From the NCBI GenBank assembly GCA_035772735.1, contig JASDFA010000002.1, positions 37,778,501 to 37,842,500 on the forward strand: 64,000 bases of DNA. The letters are read 5' to 3'. How positions within the stretch are numbered: position 1 is the stretch's first letter; each line of letters begins with the position of its first letter. Positions 43,746 to 56,944 of this stretch are shown piece by piece. The notes beneath the pieces were generated by a model. That model saw only the letters and a list, made by a program, of their open reading frames with translations. It ran no database searches and was not told the origin of the DNA. This stretch comes from Datura wrightii. Its lineage: Eukaryota; Streptophyta; Magnoliopsida; Solanales; Solanaceae. Position numbers and translations under genes: made by a program.

Positions 43746-46700
43746 CTTTTTTTATTTCCCTAGCAATAAGTAGACAACACTGAACATACATAGCGGCAAA
43801 AATACAACCTCCGGCAAACAAGGCCTATAGCCCCTGTGAAAGTAAACAACTAACCAAAGACAAACAATCATAGGGAGTTCTATGTGGGCCAATAAAGCCA
43901 CCAATCAATAGCTAAACAGGGCCCACATGTCCAACACACATAATCTGAAACACATATGGCCCCACATGGCCGATATCCTCTAACCACAGAGAAGTAACAC
44001 AATCTGCAAGTCTCTAGGAGTAATAAGATGATCGTGACACAGCCCCGACCTACCCATACTGTACAAACAAAAGGAATAAACCTCTATCACAGCAGCCCCA
44101 GAAGAAGGGAGCTGACGGTTCTGTATGGTTGACTGGAACTACGAGGGACCTGCTCCTTGTCTATTTGTACCTGCAGGCAAGTAATGCAGCGCCACGGGAA
44201 GGGCGTCAGTACAATATGTACCGAGTATGTAAGGAAATAGATAAGCTGAATAGGACTAGAAGTAAATAAAAAGAAGAGCCCAAAGATTAACCTGTACGCC
44301 TGTTGATTCGTAATCTGCAGCTAACTGAAACTACATGTGCATAAGCTAAGACTGCATACATAGACATTTATACACTACGACTAGTAGACAAGAATTAATA
44401 CAAGAACCCCACCTGGCCCCCATAAGACGAGAGGTACAATAAGCAAAGAATAACTCGTTTAGGCCCTCATAAGTCCTGGCGAGCACATCTCAATCTATAT
44501 ACCCCTACTCAAGTGTCTACAACTATACTGGTATTGTAGCCAACTTACCGGTCCCCTGGGTCTATAACTGGGCCAGCTTGACCCCTGGACTATAGCTGTG
44601 TCTGAGTCCGGATGACTCTTGATATCTACACCCCGGGCGTAAACGCTCGACGGGGGTGTGTATAAGGCTAACCATGGTAATATGAGGATCTGGATCCCCA
44701 TCTTCGTCCCTTGTGGACGGCATGCCGCTTCGTAGAGCAACGTATCCTCGCCCTTGGTGGGCGAGTGAACACAGCTATTAACCCTGGGGCACTCATGGAA
44801 GGCTTCTAACTGAGGGCAACCCCAACCCAAGTGCTATACTGACACATCAATCTATCCGTATAAAGATAGCATATTTGGCCTTCTGGCCTCGTGCTAATGC
44901 TACTCGCTTCAGGGATAATCTATATGACTGTCTGCAGGCACGCCATGTGCCCGTACTTCATCAGAGGATCCTGATAGTGATCATGATCTCTAATAGTCTG
45001 GGCTGAATAGAGCGAGGTTTGAAGTGGCCTGACAATTCTCTGAATGTCCTACTCGGACATCAATAACTAATGAATAACTGTGGGGCTGCAGATAGCTAAC
45101 TACTTTATTCTTCTAATTAAACAACTATAAGGTTTGGCTCGGTCGAACTTGCTTCTACGCGATTGGCACCTTGGTCCTTCATAGGGAGCTTACCGATCTC
45201 CTTAACTTGTGGCTAACTCTATACTAGAAGAGCACTACTGACTCCTTAAGCCTTATCTAGATCCTCTCGAATCTTTATTACTGTTCTGGGCAATTCCCAA
45301 TCTTATAGGCAATTCTATATAGGCTGGCTCTCTACTGGCACTCTGTACCTGAATACCTTACAAGAACCGGCTAGGATGCTGGCCTCTCACTGACTACTGA
45401 TGTGGACCCCTCCTTGGGGTACCCACAGGTTTATCTGACACGGATGACTAGGCTGGCTAGCTGGGAGTCCTATTTGATAACTGTTAAGTCGAATAAGACT
45501 GACAATCACTGATAAGGCTAAAGGGATGGAAAACGATCACTCAAAACACTAGACAACTCTGGTGTCGCTAACTCTAGAATATACATATTCTGTCTCTATT
45601 TCTGGTTCTGGAACATGTGATAATGTCAATGATGTCTAGGGATGCTTTCCCGCCAATACAGGTGCCAACTGGTCGTTAGACCGCCTAACTGCACCCATAC
45701 TATTTAACCAATTGATTCAGGACAATAACTCTTGCGAGCTTTTGAAGTCTAGGCTTGACAACAAACATATAAGTATACCATTACAATAAACTGAGAACTA
45801 AAAGAGTTTCCATAACGCTCACAATGCGAATCACATTTAATCTGCTCCCTTTTAGCGAGAGGTCCTGCAGTACGATCTGTATATGTTTTCTAGCGGCTAA
45901 CTAGAATTTATGTAACTGTAATCCCTATTAGCAGCTAACGCAACATATCTGATATTTATATACGTATATCAATAATAGCTAATTACAACGTATCGAATCA
46001 CAATCTAATGGTAGCAACTATCTACAACATCTGAGATCGTTATTTATATTTGAGAACATAAGTCGTTACACTGTACGACTAGGATACTTGCCGAGAGTTA
46101 AACCTTACATACCTCGTTCACCATTTTCTGACTAACTAATGAGTATCAGCTTGTGTTCAACTGTCCTTCTAAACTATAATCATATTAATAGAAGAATAGG
46201 GCCATTTCATTACTAAATTTGAAGAAAAAAATAACTTTTATATATATATACATATTGACTACACTTCAAGTTATTGAAAAACGATCAAAAACTCGTAATT
46301 TCTCAGGAATATAAAAGGGAGAAATACTTACTTTCAGCCTGTGATAGTGTTGACACTAGTTTGAAGCAATTCCACCAACTCTGGCTCGGCATTGACGACG
46401 ATTTGTCGGGCGTATTTTACGAAAATAACTCCGGAGCGATGCTCCCTGCAGCTTTATACTTTAATACCCAAAGTTAATTTAGATTTGGACGGTGTTTAGC
46501 GGCGTAATCGGATGAAAATTAAATGTTTTACTTCGTTCTCCCTCTGCTCTGGCCGTGGTTTATGAAAAATATTCTAACTTCTAAGTGTGAGGCCTTTATA
46601 TACTTGAGGCAGCAGACAAGGCAACATGGCACACTGCCCAATGAGCTGATTTTGCTCCGTGCCATGTTGGCTAACGCGAAGGAGTATCTCCATGCCACTT

Positions 46701-46829
46701 TTCCCCTCTGGGAAGCTTGATTCAGCCTCCTCTCGCGAAATCCCGACTTGGCACTCGTTCGGCCTTTGCCTGGGCCATTTCCTCGTACTTATGGCACTCT
46801 AAAACTCTAAACCAACATATGAATAGGAC
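43745..46829 (-). mobile_element. Element F: rearranged chromovirus piece (LTR halves around a pol remnant)
   Basis: Minus strand, continued by 59800-59819 across D. From 46829 down to about 46080 it matches the first part of Tekay-like LTRs (CCGATTACGCCGCTAAACA..., then TTTTCGTAAAATACG). From about 46080 to 44870 it matches the eroded gag-RT interior of C (20750-21880). From about 44840 to 43780 it matches the second half of such LTRs (CCCCAGGGTTAATAGCTGTG..., GTAGGTCGGGGC). It carries CTCCGTGCCATGTTGGC words near 46655. The left edge lacks the usual LTR end. Confidence 0.65.
44870..46080 (-). pseudogene. Pol-derived remnant inside F
   Basis: Collinear with C 20750-21880, for example AGCTGCTAATAGGG, GGGGTCCACATCAGTAGTCAGTGA and GGCCAGAAGGCCA on the minus strand. 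No frame is open. Faint RT-like words in the right order suggest decayed pol, but this reading is weak. Confidence 0.45.
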
Positions 46830-46834
46830 GACTA
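46830..46834. repeat. TSD of element D (GACTA; partner 59795-59799)
   Basis: Identical five bases flank D, confirming 59800-59819 and 46829 downward as one piece of F. Confidence 0.97.
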
Positions 46835-46954
46835 TGTTATACCCCGTAGAATTTCCGGCACCTAGACAACCTATTCGCACGTTGGTTAAGCATATTTGAA
46901 GGCCATACGTGCTGGAGAAAGGCCCGGGAAAAGATCAGACGAGAAATCTGTCGA

Positions 46955-47042
46955 ACCATCGCGGAAGGAGCCGAGGCAGAGCCCCTCCGCGATGGCAGCG
47001 TGTCACGGAGGAAGGGCCTTCGCGTTGGCTCCGTGACACGTT
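46955..47042 (+). promoter_or_regulatory. CpG-rich palindromic cassette in D LTR
   Basis: Contains CCTCCGCGATGGCAGCGTG and the inverted repeat GTGTCACGGAG...CTCCGTGACAC about 20 bases upstream of the TATA box. The 19-base word also occurs in the H and G LTRs (near 26549 and 60880), which belong to another retrotransposon lineage. The D 3' LTR copy is at about 57331-57420. Confidence 0.75.
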
Positions 47043-49285
47043 GGCCTTGTCCAGGCCCAAGTATATAAAGGTCGCTTCGGTTTTAAATCATTTAACCACA
47101 CAATTAATTCCAGAAAACAGAGGGTGAGCGGCATAGAGAAGTAATAACGAAGGAAATTATATAATTTTCGTCCGATTACGCTGCTAAACGTTGCCCAAAT
47201 TCAAATTAACTCCAGATACTGAGGTATTTAGCAGCAGAGAGCATTCCTACGGATTCAGTTTCGTAAAATACGGCCGACGAATCGTCGAGCCACGAGCTAA
47301 GGTAAGTGGAATTGCTCTAAATTAGTGCCTATGTGTTCCTAACTGTGAAGTGAATATTTCTCCCTTCTGGACCACTGAAAAATAGCGAGTTTTCGACCGT
47401 CTTTCAATAGGCCTAAGTTCGGGCTATAAACTATATCGAAAGTGACGTTACTCTTTAAAGCAAAGTTGTATTTAGTATTGATTGACATATTTATGAATGC
47501 AGTTGGGAGAAAATAGTTGAAGTACCGACCGAGTCCCGTCCGACAGACGAATAATTCAAGGATAAGGTATGTAAAGTTAAGTTCCCTCGGCAAGTTATGT
47601 AATATCGGTACAGTGTAGTAATTTACAGACCAGTAGAATGTTCAGCAGTCGAGTGTTACGTTTATTGTGAATGTTGATATGATATGAGAAGCATCGAGTT
47701 GTAACTTGCGTGAAACTTACTAGTACGACCTAGATTCTAACACAAGTGTTAGAAACTGCCCAGTATGCTTAGTATGTGATGTAATATGAACTGTTAAGAT
47801 ATTATTGTATTTAGTTAAAACCCCGTAAAGTGTTGCAATATCCGTAAAGCACCTCAGAAATAGAATGGCAGGCTAAACTAAAGTTTAGAAAGCATGTTAG
47901 GAATAGGAAATCATGTTAATACAGAAACTCAGTAAACAACATAGTTTTCAGCAGAAACACTATCTTGTATAGCATTTGCCCTAGTACAGTTTGGCAAGAG
48001 ACAATATTCATATATATATATTTTTACCAGTCTCAGCACGTATTAAATACGTACAGATTACTATCATTAGTTCAGCATGTAGTATATACGATACCTTACC
48101 CCTATTAGCCTCAGCATGTGAGATATGTAGACAGTATTACTAGTTGAGACCGTTGTATTGTTTGGGGTTGGACTACCTAGCATCCATGACCGCCCCAGGG
48201 TTAATAGCTGTATCGACTCGTCCACCAGAGGACGAGGATACGTCGCTCTACGGAGTGGCATGCCGTCCCCCAGGGGACGAAGATGGGATGCCAGTTTTCC
48301 CCATATTTTGCCTTGGTCGGCTTTTATACACCCCCGTCGAGCGGATACGCCCGGGTGTTGATTCAGGAGTCCTTCGGACTCAGGTACAGTTATAGTCAGG
48401 GGCTCAGCGAGCCCAAGTGCATACCCAGGGGACTGGCGGGGTACTTATAGCTATTATAGGAGATGGGACGACCGGGGTAGGGGTGTACATTCTGTGCTGG
48501 TTGTACCCCCCGGCTTATGGGGGCCGGGTAAGGTTTGTGTGTGCCATGTTATGTTATTTCATGCTCTGCCATGTTACAATAGATACGAGTAGAACAGCAG
48601 TAGAGGGATATGCCTCCAGGTATGACTCCTATCCCAGCCAGTATAACAGATAAAAGGTATGACTTACAGTATCAGGCAGTTAATCTAAGTATTCCTACTT
48701 TAGTTCATCAGTTACATTGTTGTTTTCAGACTTTGCTTTCAGTTATTGCTTTACATACTCAGTACCAGCGGTACTGACACCCGGTGGGGCGCTGTATTAC
48801 TTGCCTGTAGGTACTCATAGACGAGCAGGCGATACTACGTGATTCCTGTCAGCGGTCGAGTATTCAGCTCCTGTCATCCAGAGACTGAATTCTAGAGGTG
48901 TAGTTTAGTTCCTTTTGTTGTATAGTACGGGTAGGTCGGGGTCCTGTCCCGATCATTTCTATTGCTATTCCTAGAGGCTTGCAGTCTGTATATACCTCCC
49001 TGTGGTCAGATGAGCCGGTCGTGTGAGGCCGTGCAGTTGTATAGCTGTTAGTACTCTTTCTTTCTTTTATGTTGGTCGTGTGGGGCCATAGTTTGCCAGT
49101 AGTGGTGACCTTGCCGGTCACGTAGCTTTTTAGTACTTCATGATTGAGTTGTAGATAACTAGACAGCATTGTGGCCTTGTCGGCCCGCATAGGTTTCCCT
49201 GAATTGATATGTTTCTGGTCAGCTGTTAGTTCAGGTACAGGAGGCTATAGGCCAATTGGTCGGGGGCTGTGTTTACAGCTGTTAT

Positions 49286-51825
49286 TGTTATACCTCGTAG
49301 AATTCCCGGCACCTAGACGACCTATTCGCACGTTGGTTAAGCATATTAGAAGTCCATACGTGCTAGAGAAAGGCCGAGAAAAAGATCGGACGAGAAACCC
49401 GTCGAACCATCGCGGGAGGAGCCGAGGCAGAGCCCCTCCGTGATGGCAGCGTGTCACGGAGGTGAGGCCTCCGCGATGGCTCCGTGACACGTTGCCCAAG
49501 TTCAGGCTCAAGTATATAAATCCCCCACTTCGGTTTAATATCATTTAACTCATTTTAATTTCCAGAACATGCAGCAAAACAGTGGAAGACGAAGGAGGGA
49601 TTATAATTTTCATCCGATTACGCTGCCAAACGCTGCCCAAACTCAAATTAATCCTAGATACCAAAGTATTTAGCAGCAGAGAGCATTCCTACAGATTTAG
49701 TTTCGTGAAATACGGCCAACGAATCAGCGAGCCACCGAGCTAAGGTAAGTGGAATTGCTCTAAATTAGTGTCTATGTGTTCCTAGCTGAGAAGTTAATAT
49801 TTCTCCCTTCTGGACCGCTGAAAAATAACGAGTTTTCGACCATTTTCCGAAAGGTTAAAGTTGAGATAAATATATATATCAAAAGTGACAATTTCTCCCG
49901 AATATTAATGTATTTAGTTCTAATTGACGTGTATATGAATGCAGTTGGGAGAAATTGTTGGAGTATTAATCGAGCCTCGTCCGCCAGACGGATAACTCGA
50001 GGTTAAAGTATGTAAAGTCAGTTTCTTCGGCAAGTTAGTAGCTTTAGCCTTGTATAGTTTGATAAACTCCGTAGTAGAATTCCCAGAGTTGAATGTCAAG
50101 TATTGTGCAAAGTTCAGTAAACCTAGTTTGCGTTGTTATATCGTATTCAGTCTGAAAGTTAGAAAAGAAGGTGCCCAAGGGCAAGTTAGTATTTCAGATT
50201 CAGCATAGCCTATTATGTGAATAGCAAGCATGTAGTAGAATAAAAGAAACAGATTTTTATAATACAAGTCAATAAAGAAAGATCAGATAGACAGACAGTT
50301 ATGGCTACAGATTAGCCATTCAGACAGGTAGTATCATGGCTACGGATTAGCCGTACAGTTAAACAGAGATTACAGAATCAGTATTATTAGTAAGAATCAG
50401 TTTAGTGTAGAAACAGATCTGAATAAAAAAGTTAGATTCCAGATAGTCTTTTCAGTTATACATGCTTGCTATTTATATGTGCTATTTGTGTGTTGAGACT
50501 TGCTGTGGCATGTGGGTGTCCCTTTAGCATCCCCACCGCCCCTGGGTTATAGCTGTGTCGATACCAGATTCAGATACCGCCACCAGCTGGACGATGCCGT
50601 CCGACTAAAGGACGATGATGGCCGACCACCATGATAATACGGTCCCGACCACCCTGCTTGCAGGGGTAGTTTAGTTTACCCTGCGCAGAGCTAGCACACC
50701 CTGTATACAGAGGCAGACCACTCTGTGTGCACACCTGTGCCCAGAGGCAGGAGTCTTCGGACTCAGACACAGTTTATTGTCAGAGGCCAAGGCCTGAGCT
50801 ACGTACCCAAGGGGGCCGGTAGGAGGAGCTTACAGTTATCATATGAGTGGTGTGACTTATTTTTGGTTGGCATTGACCCGGGTAGGGGTATATAGATTGT
50901 TTGCTTGCTTGGCGCCATCCGGATTATGGGGGTTGGTATTGGCTCTTGTTTGCTACTTGTATATCTGTTTATGTGCTCTATATGTTATATACTAGCTACT
51001 AGACAGCAGGCCGTCGCGTCTACAGGTACGCCTCTGCCTTATCAGTACAGAAAGCTTGAGTCAGTTTATATCAGCTTCTTCAGATTCAGCTATCTCCTGC
51101 TATATAGAAATGCTAGTTATGCCATCTATATTCAGTTGTTTTCAGTTGTGTTACTTCAGTTGCTTTGCATACTCAGTACCAGTGGTACTGACGCCTAGAG
51201 GGGCGCTGCATTACTTGCCTGCAGGTACTCATAGATGAGGAGGCGATCCCTCGTGATTCCAGCCAGCTATTGAGTATTCAGCTCCTGTCATCCGGAGTCT
51301 GAATTCCAGAGGTGTATTTTGTTTTCTTTCATTGTACAATACGGGTAGGTCGGGGCCCTGTCCCGATTATTTCTATTGCTATTCCTAGAGGCTTGCAGTC
51401 TGTATATTTCCCTGTGGTCAGTTGAGCCGGTCGTGTGGGGCCGTGCAGTTGTTAGCTGTTACTACTTTTGCTTCTTTATGTTGGCCGTGTGGGGCCACAA
51501 GTTTGACAGTAGTGGTGACCTTGCCGGTCACGTAGCCTTCTAGTATTTTATTGCTGAATGCAGATAACTAGACAGCATGGTGGCCTTGTCGGCCCGCATA
51601 GGCTTCCCTATAGTTGCTTGTTCTGGTCAGCTGTTATTACAGGTACAGGAGGCTATAGGCCAATGGGCCGGGGGCTGTGTTTACAGCCGTTATATAGCCC
51701 TTTGTTTCAAGAAATGTGAATTAGAGCCAGCCAGGCACCAGATGTGCCTAGGCTTAGCAGTCCAGTAGTTCAGGTCCTAGTAGGGCACCAGGTGCCAGTC
51801 ATACCCCCCAAGGCGGGGCGTGACA
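49286..51825 (+). mobile_element. Element E: solo chromovirus LTR in the D 5' LTR
   Basis: A 2540-bp LTR (TGTTATACCTCG...GGCGTGACA) with GTTAT before and GTAAT after (one mismatch) and no internal region, the usual product of LTR-LTR recombination. Its ends resemble D (with the CpG-rich cassette at 49409-49493), while its middle (about 49960-51600) resembles C. Confidence 0.92.
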
Positions 51826-51966
51826 GTAATATAGCCCTTTGTTTCCAGAAATATGAGTTAGAGCCAGCCAGGCACCAGATGTGCCCAGGCTTAGTAGTTC
51901 AGCAGTTCAGGTCTCAGTAGGGCACCAGGTGCCAGTCATGCCCCCCAAGGCGGGGTGTGACAAACT

Positions 51967-51978
51967 TGGTATCAGAGC
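51967..51978 (+). other. Primer-binding site of D (initiator tRNA-Met)
   Basis: TGGTATCAGAGC, four bases after the 5' LTR, as in C. Confidence 0.93.
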
Positions 51979-52175
51979 AGGTCGTATCCCAGGGAGTCTG
52001 CAAGCCGTGCTAAGTAGAGTCCTGTCCATGGATGTGTTGTGCACCACATACTATGGATAGGAGGCTGCAAGGCATGATAGGATGGTTGTCTTTTATTCTT
52101 ATTCAGTCGTGCTGTAGAGCGGTATAGTATAGGGTTGAGTCCCTAAAAGCTTACTATATTCTTTGGTTACAGATA

Positions 52176-55100
52176 ATGTCAGACCAGCAACATCCTATCA
52201 CAGGTCAGAGCTTAGATATTGCAGCAGGGGAGGGCACCAGCAGGATGCCTCCCCCTCATTTAGAAACAGCCCGATCAGAGGGCACTACAGAGGCATAGTC
52301 CCAGCCTCCTCAGCAGTCTCCACCACGTCAGGAGCCACTTGGGGCGACATTACCTTCAGCAGTTCCTATACCGACACCTTCCGACCAGGAGGTTAGGAGT
52401 GCTGTAGTTATGTTAGCACAGATAATGGCTGCTCAGCGTCAGCCAATGCCGTCTACAGTTGCAGAATCATCAGGAGGGCCCGGTAGTTCGAGGGTCCGAG
52501 AGTTCTTAGCCCTGAATCCCCCACAGTTTACATGTACGGATCGGACAGAGGACCCTTAGGATTTTCTGGATCAAATGCAGAGAATCTTCAGGGTTATGCA
52601 TGCCACGCCTACCGAATCAGTTGAATTAGCAGCATTTCGGTTACGGGATATTGCGGTGTTATGGTATGAAAGTTGGGAAAGGTCCCGAGGGAGCGATGTT
52701 TCCCCTCCCACCTGGTCCAGCTTTTCAGGGGCTTTTCTGGATCACTATCTGTCGCGGGAGATTCGACAGGCCCGGGTAGACCAGTTCCTACATCTGGAGC
52801 AGGGGGCCATGAGTGTCCGGGAATATTCCTTGCGGTTTGATTCCTTAGCCCGGTATGCACCGGCCTTTGTTGATACCATGGCATCCAGAGTACACCGCTT
52901 CATCATGGGATTGAATCCAGAATATGTTGCGACTTGTATCACAGCCACACTGCGAGAGGACATGGACATTGCTCGGGTTCAGGCATTTACCCAGAATATT
53001 GAGGGCATCAGGCAGCGACAACGGGAGATCAGAAGGGTCAGTCAGGAACAGCGTCGCCGGGACAGGCCAATTGAGTTACAGAGGGAGGCCTGGGGAGGAC
53101 CCAGGCCACGATTGTTAGACAGGCTGCCCAGGCCCCCGCCTCCACCGCAGTCGCAGGGGGGTAGATTCAGTCGCAGGGGGCAGTCAGAGATTGGTAGAGG
53201 CTCGCAGATGGCAGATTCACCATTACAGAGGAGGGCGGAGCAGAGTAGGTATACCCTACCACTTTGCCCTATATGCAGTCGACGCCATCCTGGAGCATGC
53301 AGATATGGCTCCACCGCATGTTATATTTGTGGCCAAGAAGGCCATTTGATGAAAGATTGCCCAGCTAGAGGTCGAGAGGACCGGGATAGACAAGATAGGG
53401 CATCAGCAGGGTCACGAGCCACAGCATCCTTGACTGGGCGCAGGCCCTCAGTTTCAGCAGGCAGGGGTCGGGGCAGATCAGGGGCCTCCAGTACAGGTGC
53501 GGGCCCAAGCCGCACATATGCCTTACCAGGGAGGCAAGACTCGGAAGCGTCGCCTGATGTTGTGACAGGTATGCTAACTATTTGCTCACACCCTGCTTAT
53601 GTATTAATTTATCCAGGGTCTACTTTGTCCTACATTACTCCATTTGTGGCACGAAAGTTTAGTATTGTACCAGAATCATTGCAACAGCCCTTCTTAGTAT
53701 CTACGCCCGTCGGTGACTCTATCACAGCTAGCTGAATCTACCGCGGGTGTACAGTAGAGGTTGCTGACCGTACGACCATAGTAGATCTGGTCGAGTTAGA
53801 AATGATAGACTTCGATGCCATAATGGGTATGGATTGGTTAGTACCGTGCTTTGCCAACGTTGAATGTTGGACCAAAATGGTCCGATTCCACTTCCCAAGA
53901 GAAGCTGTGCGGGAGTGGAAGGGCAGCACTGTTACGCCAAAAGGTAGGTTTATTTCCTACCTTCAGGCGAGAAAGTTGATATCTAAAGGATGTATATTCA
54001 GGATGTCCAAGCAGAATCTCCGACACTCCAGTCTGTTCCAGTGGTAAATGAATTCCCTGATGTGTTTCCTGATGAGTTACCTGGTATTCCCCCAGAAAGG
54101 GAAATAGACTTTGCTATCAACTTGTTACCGGGCACTCAGCCGATATCAATTCCTCCCTATCGTATGGCTCCTGCAGAACTCATAGAATTAAAGGAGCAGT
54201 TGAAAGATTTGTTGGATAAAGGTTTTATCAGGCCGAGTACTTCACCGTGGGGTGCGCCAGTTTTATTTGTGAGAAAGAAAGATAGCTCGCTCCAAATGTG
54301 TATAGATTACCGGCAACTAAACAAAGTTACAGTAAAGAACAAGTACCCGCTCCCTAGAATTGATGACTTATTTGATCAGTTGCAGGGAGCCAGATACTTT
54401 TCTAAAATTGACTTGCGGTCCGGATATCACCAGGTCCGAGTACGTGAGAGAGATATTCCTAAGACAGCGTTCAGGACCCAATATGGACATTTCGAATTCC
54501 TAGTGATGTCCTTCGGGTTAACGAATGACCCAGCAGTCTTTATGGATCTGATGAACAGTATTTTCAGACCTTTCCTGGACTTGTTCGTGATAGTATTCAT
54601 CGATGACATTCTGGTGTATTCTCGCTCTGAAGCAGATCACCGGACTCATTTGCGGACAGTGCTCCAGATCCTCAGGGACCGCCAGTTGTATGCTAAATAT
54701 TCCAAGTGTGAATTCTGGCTTAACTCAGTGGCCTTTTTAGGGCATATCGTCTCAGACGCTGGTATACAGGTAGACAAGCAGAAAATAGAAGCAGTTAAGT
54801 CATGGCCTAGGCCTACCACTCCGACTGAAGTTCATAGTTTTCTGGGGTTGGTAGGATATTACAGAAGGTTCGTTGAAGGGTTCTCGACCATTGCGGCACC
54901 TCTGACCAAATTGACACAGAAAGCAGCAAAGTTTCAATGGACAGAGGCATGTGAGCAGAGTTTCCAGGAACTGAAAGACAGATTAACCTCCGCCCCAGTG
55001 TTAGCATTGCCGGAAGGCACAGAAGGTTATTCAGTTTATTGCGATGCGTCAGGTGTTGGGTTAGGTTGTGTGTTGATGCAGCATGGTAGAGTAATTGCAT

Positions 55101-56944
55101 ATGCTTCCAGACAGCTGAGGAAACACTAAAAGAATTATCCTACCCACGACCTGGAATTGGCCGCAGTAATCCACGCCTTAAAGATGTGGAGGCATTACCT
55201 GTACGGCGTCCATGTTGATATTTATACATATCATAAGAGCTTACAGTACATTTTCACTCAGAGGGAGTTGAATCTACGGCAACGCCGCTGGTTGGAGCTG
55301 TTAAAAGATTATGATGTGAACATTCTATATCACCCCGGAAAAGCTAATGTTGTGGCAGATGCCCTGAGCCGTAAGTCAATGGGGAGTTTGGCGTATTTGC
55401 GACCTGAGAAGCGGAAGTTAGCCAAAGAAATTCATCAGTTAGCTGGTCTAGCCGTCCTAGTAATGGAAACAGAAAATAATAGAGCGGTAATTCAGAATTC
55501 TGCTGTGTCATCATTAGTTACAGAAGTAAAAGAACGACAGTACGAAGATCCTGATTTAGTCCAACTCAGAGGTACAATTCAGAGAGGTAAGGAGTCAGAT
55601 TTTCAGATAACCGAGGATGATGTGTTACGTTGTAAGGGCCGCCTCTGTGTCCCGAATATTTTAGGGATTCGCGGGCGGATCATGCATGAGGTACATTATG
55701 CTCGATATTCCCTCCATCTAGGAGCGACAAAAATGTACCACGACATCAGAGACATCTATTGGTGGCCAGGTATGAAAGCTGAGATAGCTGAATTTGTATC
55801 TAGATGTTCTAATTGTCAGCAGGTGAAAGCAGAGCACCAGAAACCGGGCGGTTTGACGCAAGAGATAACGGTACATATGTGGAAATGGGAAGCGATAAAC
55901 ATGGATTTTATAACAGGGTTACCCCGTACTAGACGCAGAAATGATTCCATTTGGGTAATAGTTGACAGGCTGACGAAATCAGCTCATTTCCTGCCAGTGA
56001 GGGCTACCTTCTCAGTTGAGGATTATGCCAAATTGTATATCAGAGAAATAGTTAGATTGCATGGAGTGCCAGTATCTATCATTTCAGATAGAGGAGCACA
56101 ATTCACAGCTAGATTCTAGCAATCGTTTTAGAAAGGTTTGGGAACACAGATTAACTTGAGCACAGCATTCCATCCTCAAACAGATGGGCAGGTTGAACGT
56201 ACAATTCAGACGCTCGAAGATATGCTACGAGCGTGTGTGCTAGATTTTGGGGGTAGCTGGGATGAGCACCTTTCATTAATTGAATTTGCTTATAATAACA
56301 GTTATCATTCGGCCATCCAGATGGCGCCTTTCGAGGCATTATACGGGCGAAAATGTAGATCGCCGGTGGGCTGGTTTGAAATAGGCGAATCAGCATTGGT
56401 TGGCCCAGACATTGTTTGGCAGTCAGAGGAAAAGATAAAGCTTATTCGAGAACGTTTACTGACCGCTCAGAGCCGCCAGAAATCATATGCAGATATGCGG
56501 CGCAGAGATCTAGAATTTGCGGTAAATGACTGGGTATATCTGAAAGTGTCCCCGATGAAAGGGGTAACGAGGTTTGGCAAGAAAGGCAAGCTTAGCCCGA
56601 GATTCATTGGGCCATATCAGATTCGGCAAAGAATAGGCCGAGTTGCATATGAATTGAACTTGCCTCCAGAGTTAGCATCTGTTCACCCAGTCTTCCATGT
56701 CTCTATGTTAAGGAAGTTCGTAGGGGACCCTTCAACAGTAGTTCCAGTTCAAGATGTCTAGGTCACAGAAGAGTTAGCATATGAAGAGGTTCCCGTAGCT
56801 ATCTTAGACAGACGGATTCGCAGGCTGAGAACTAAAGATGTTGCATCTGTCAAAGTATTGTGGCGTAACAGGAGCCAAGAAGAAATGACGTGGGAAGCTG
56901 AAGAAGATATGAAAAACAGATACCCTCACCTATTTCAGGCCTAG
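52176..56944 (+). pseudogene. gag-pol: Gag-pol polyprotein of D (gag-PR-RT-RH-INT-chromodomain)
   Basis: ATG at 52176 (MSDQQHP), stop at 56942; about 1590 codons. Gag with FLDHYLSREIRQARVDQF; zinc knuckle CYICGQEGHLMKDC; protease about 53590-53990, where the catalytic position reads YPGST instead of the Asp expected in this family. RT (54050-54760) has FIRPSTSPWG, KIDLRSGYHQ and active-site FIDD. RNase H (54900-55370) has VYCDASGVGLG. Integrase has CSNCQQVKAEHQ, MDFITGLPRT, SDRGAQFTA and HPQTDGQVERT. The C-terminus is a Tekay-type chromodomain (WEAEEDMKNRYPHLF). Breaks: TAG 52296, TAG 52557, TGA 53733, a frameshift near 53985, TAA 55127, TAG 56117, TAG 56129, TAG 56759. A dead copy, full length. 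Confidence 0.93.

Larger units (their letters stand above)
46835..51962 (+). repeat. Element D 5' LTR (split by solo LTR E)
   Basis: Starts TGTTATACCCCGTAGAATTTCC, stops at 49285, resumes at 51831 and ends GTGTGACA at 51962. It contains the CpG-rich cassette (46955-47042), TATA box TATATAAAG (47062-47070) and a later CCGGTGGGGCGCTG... block shared with C and E. Confidence 0.93.
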
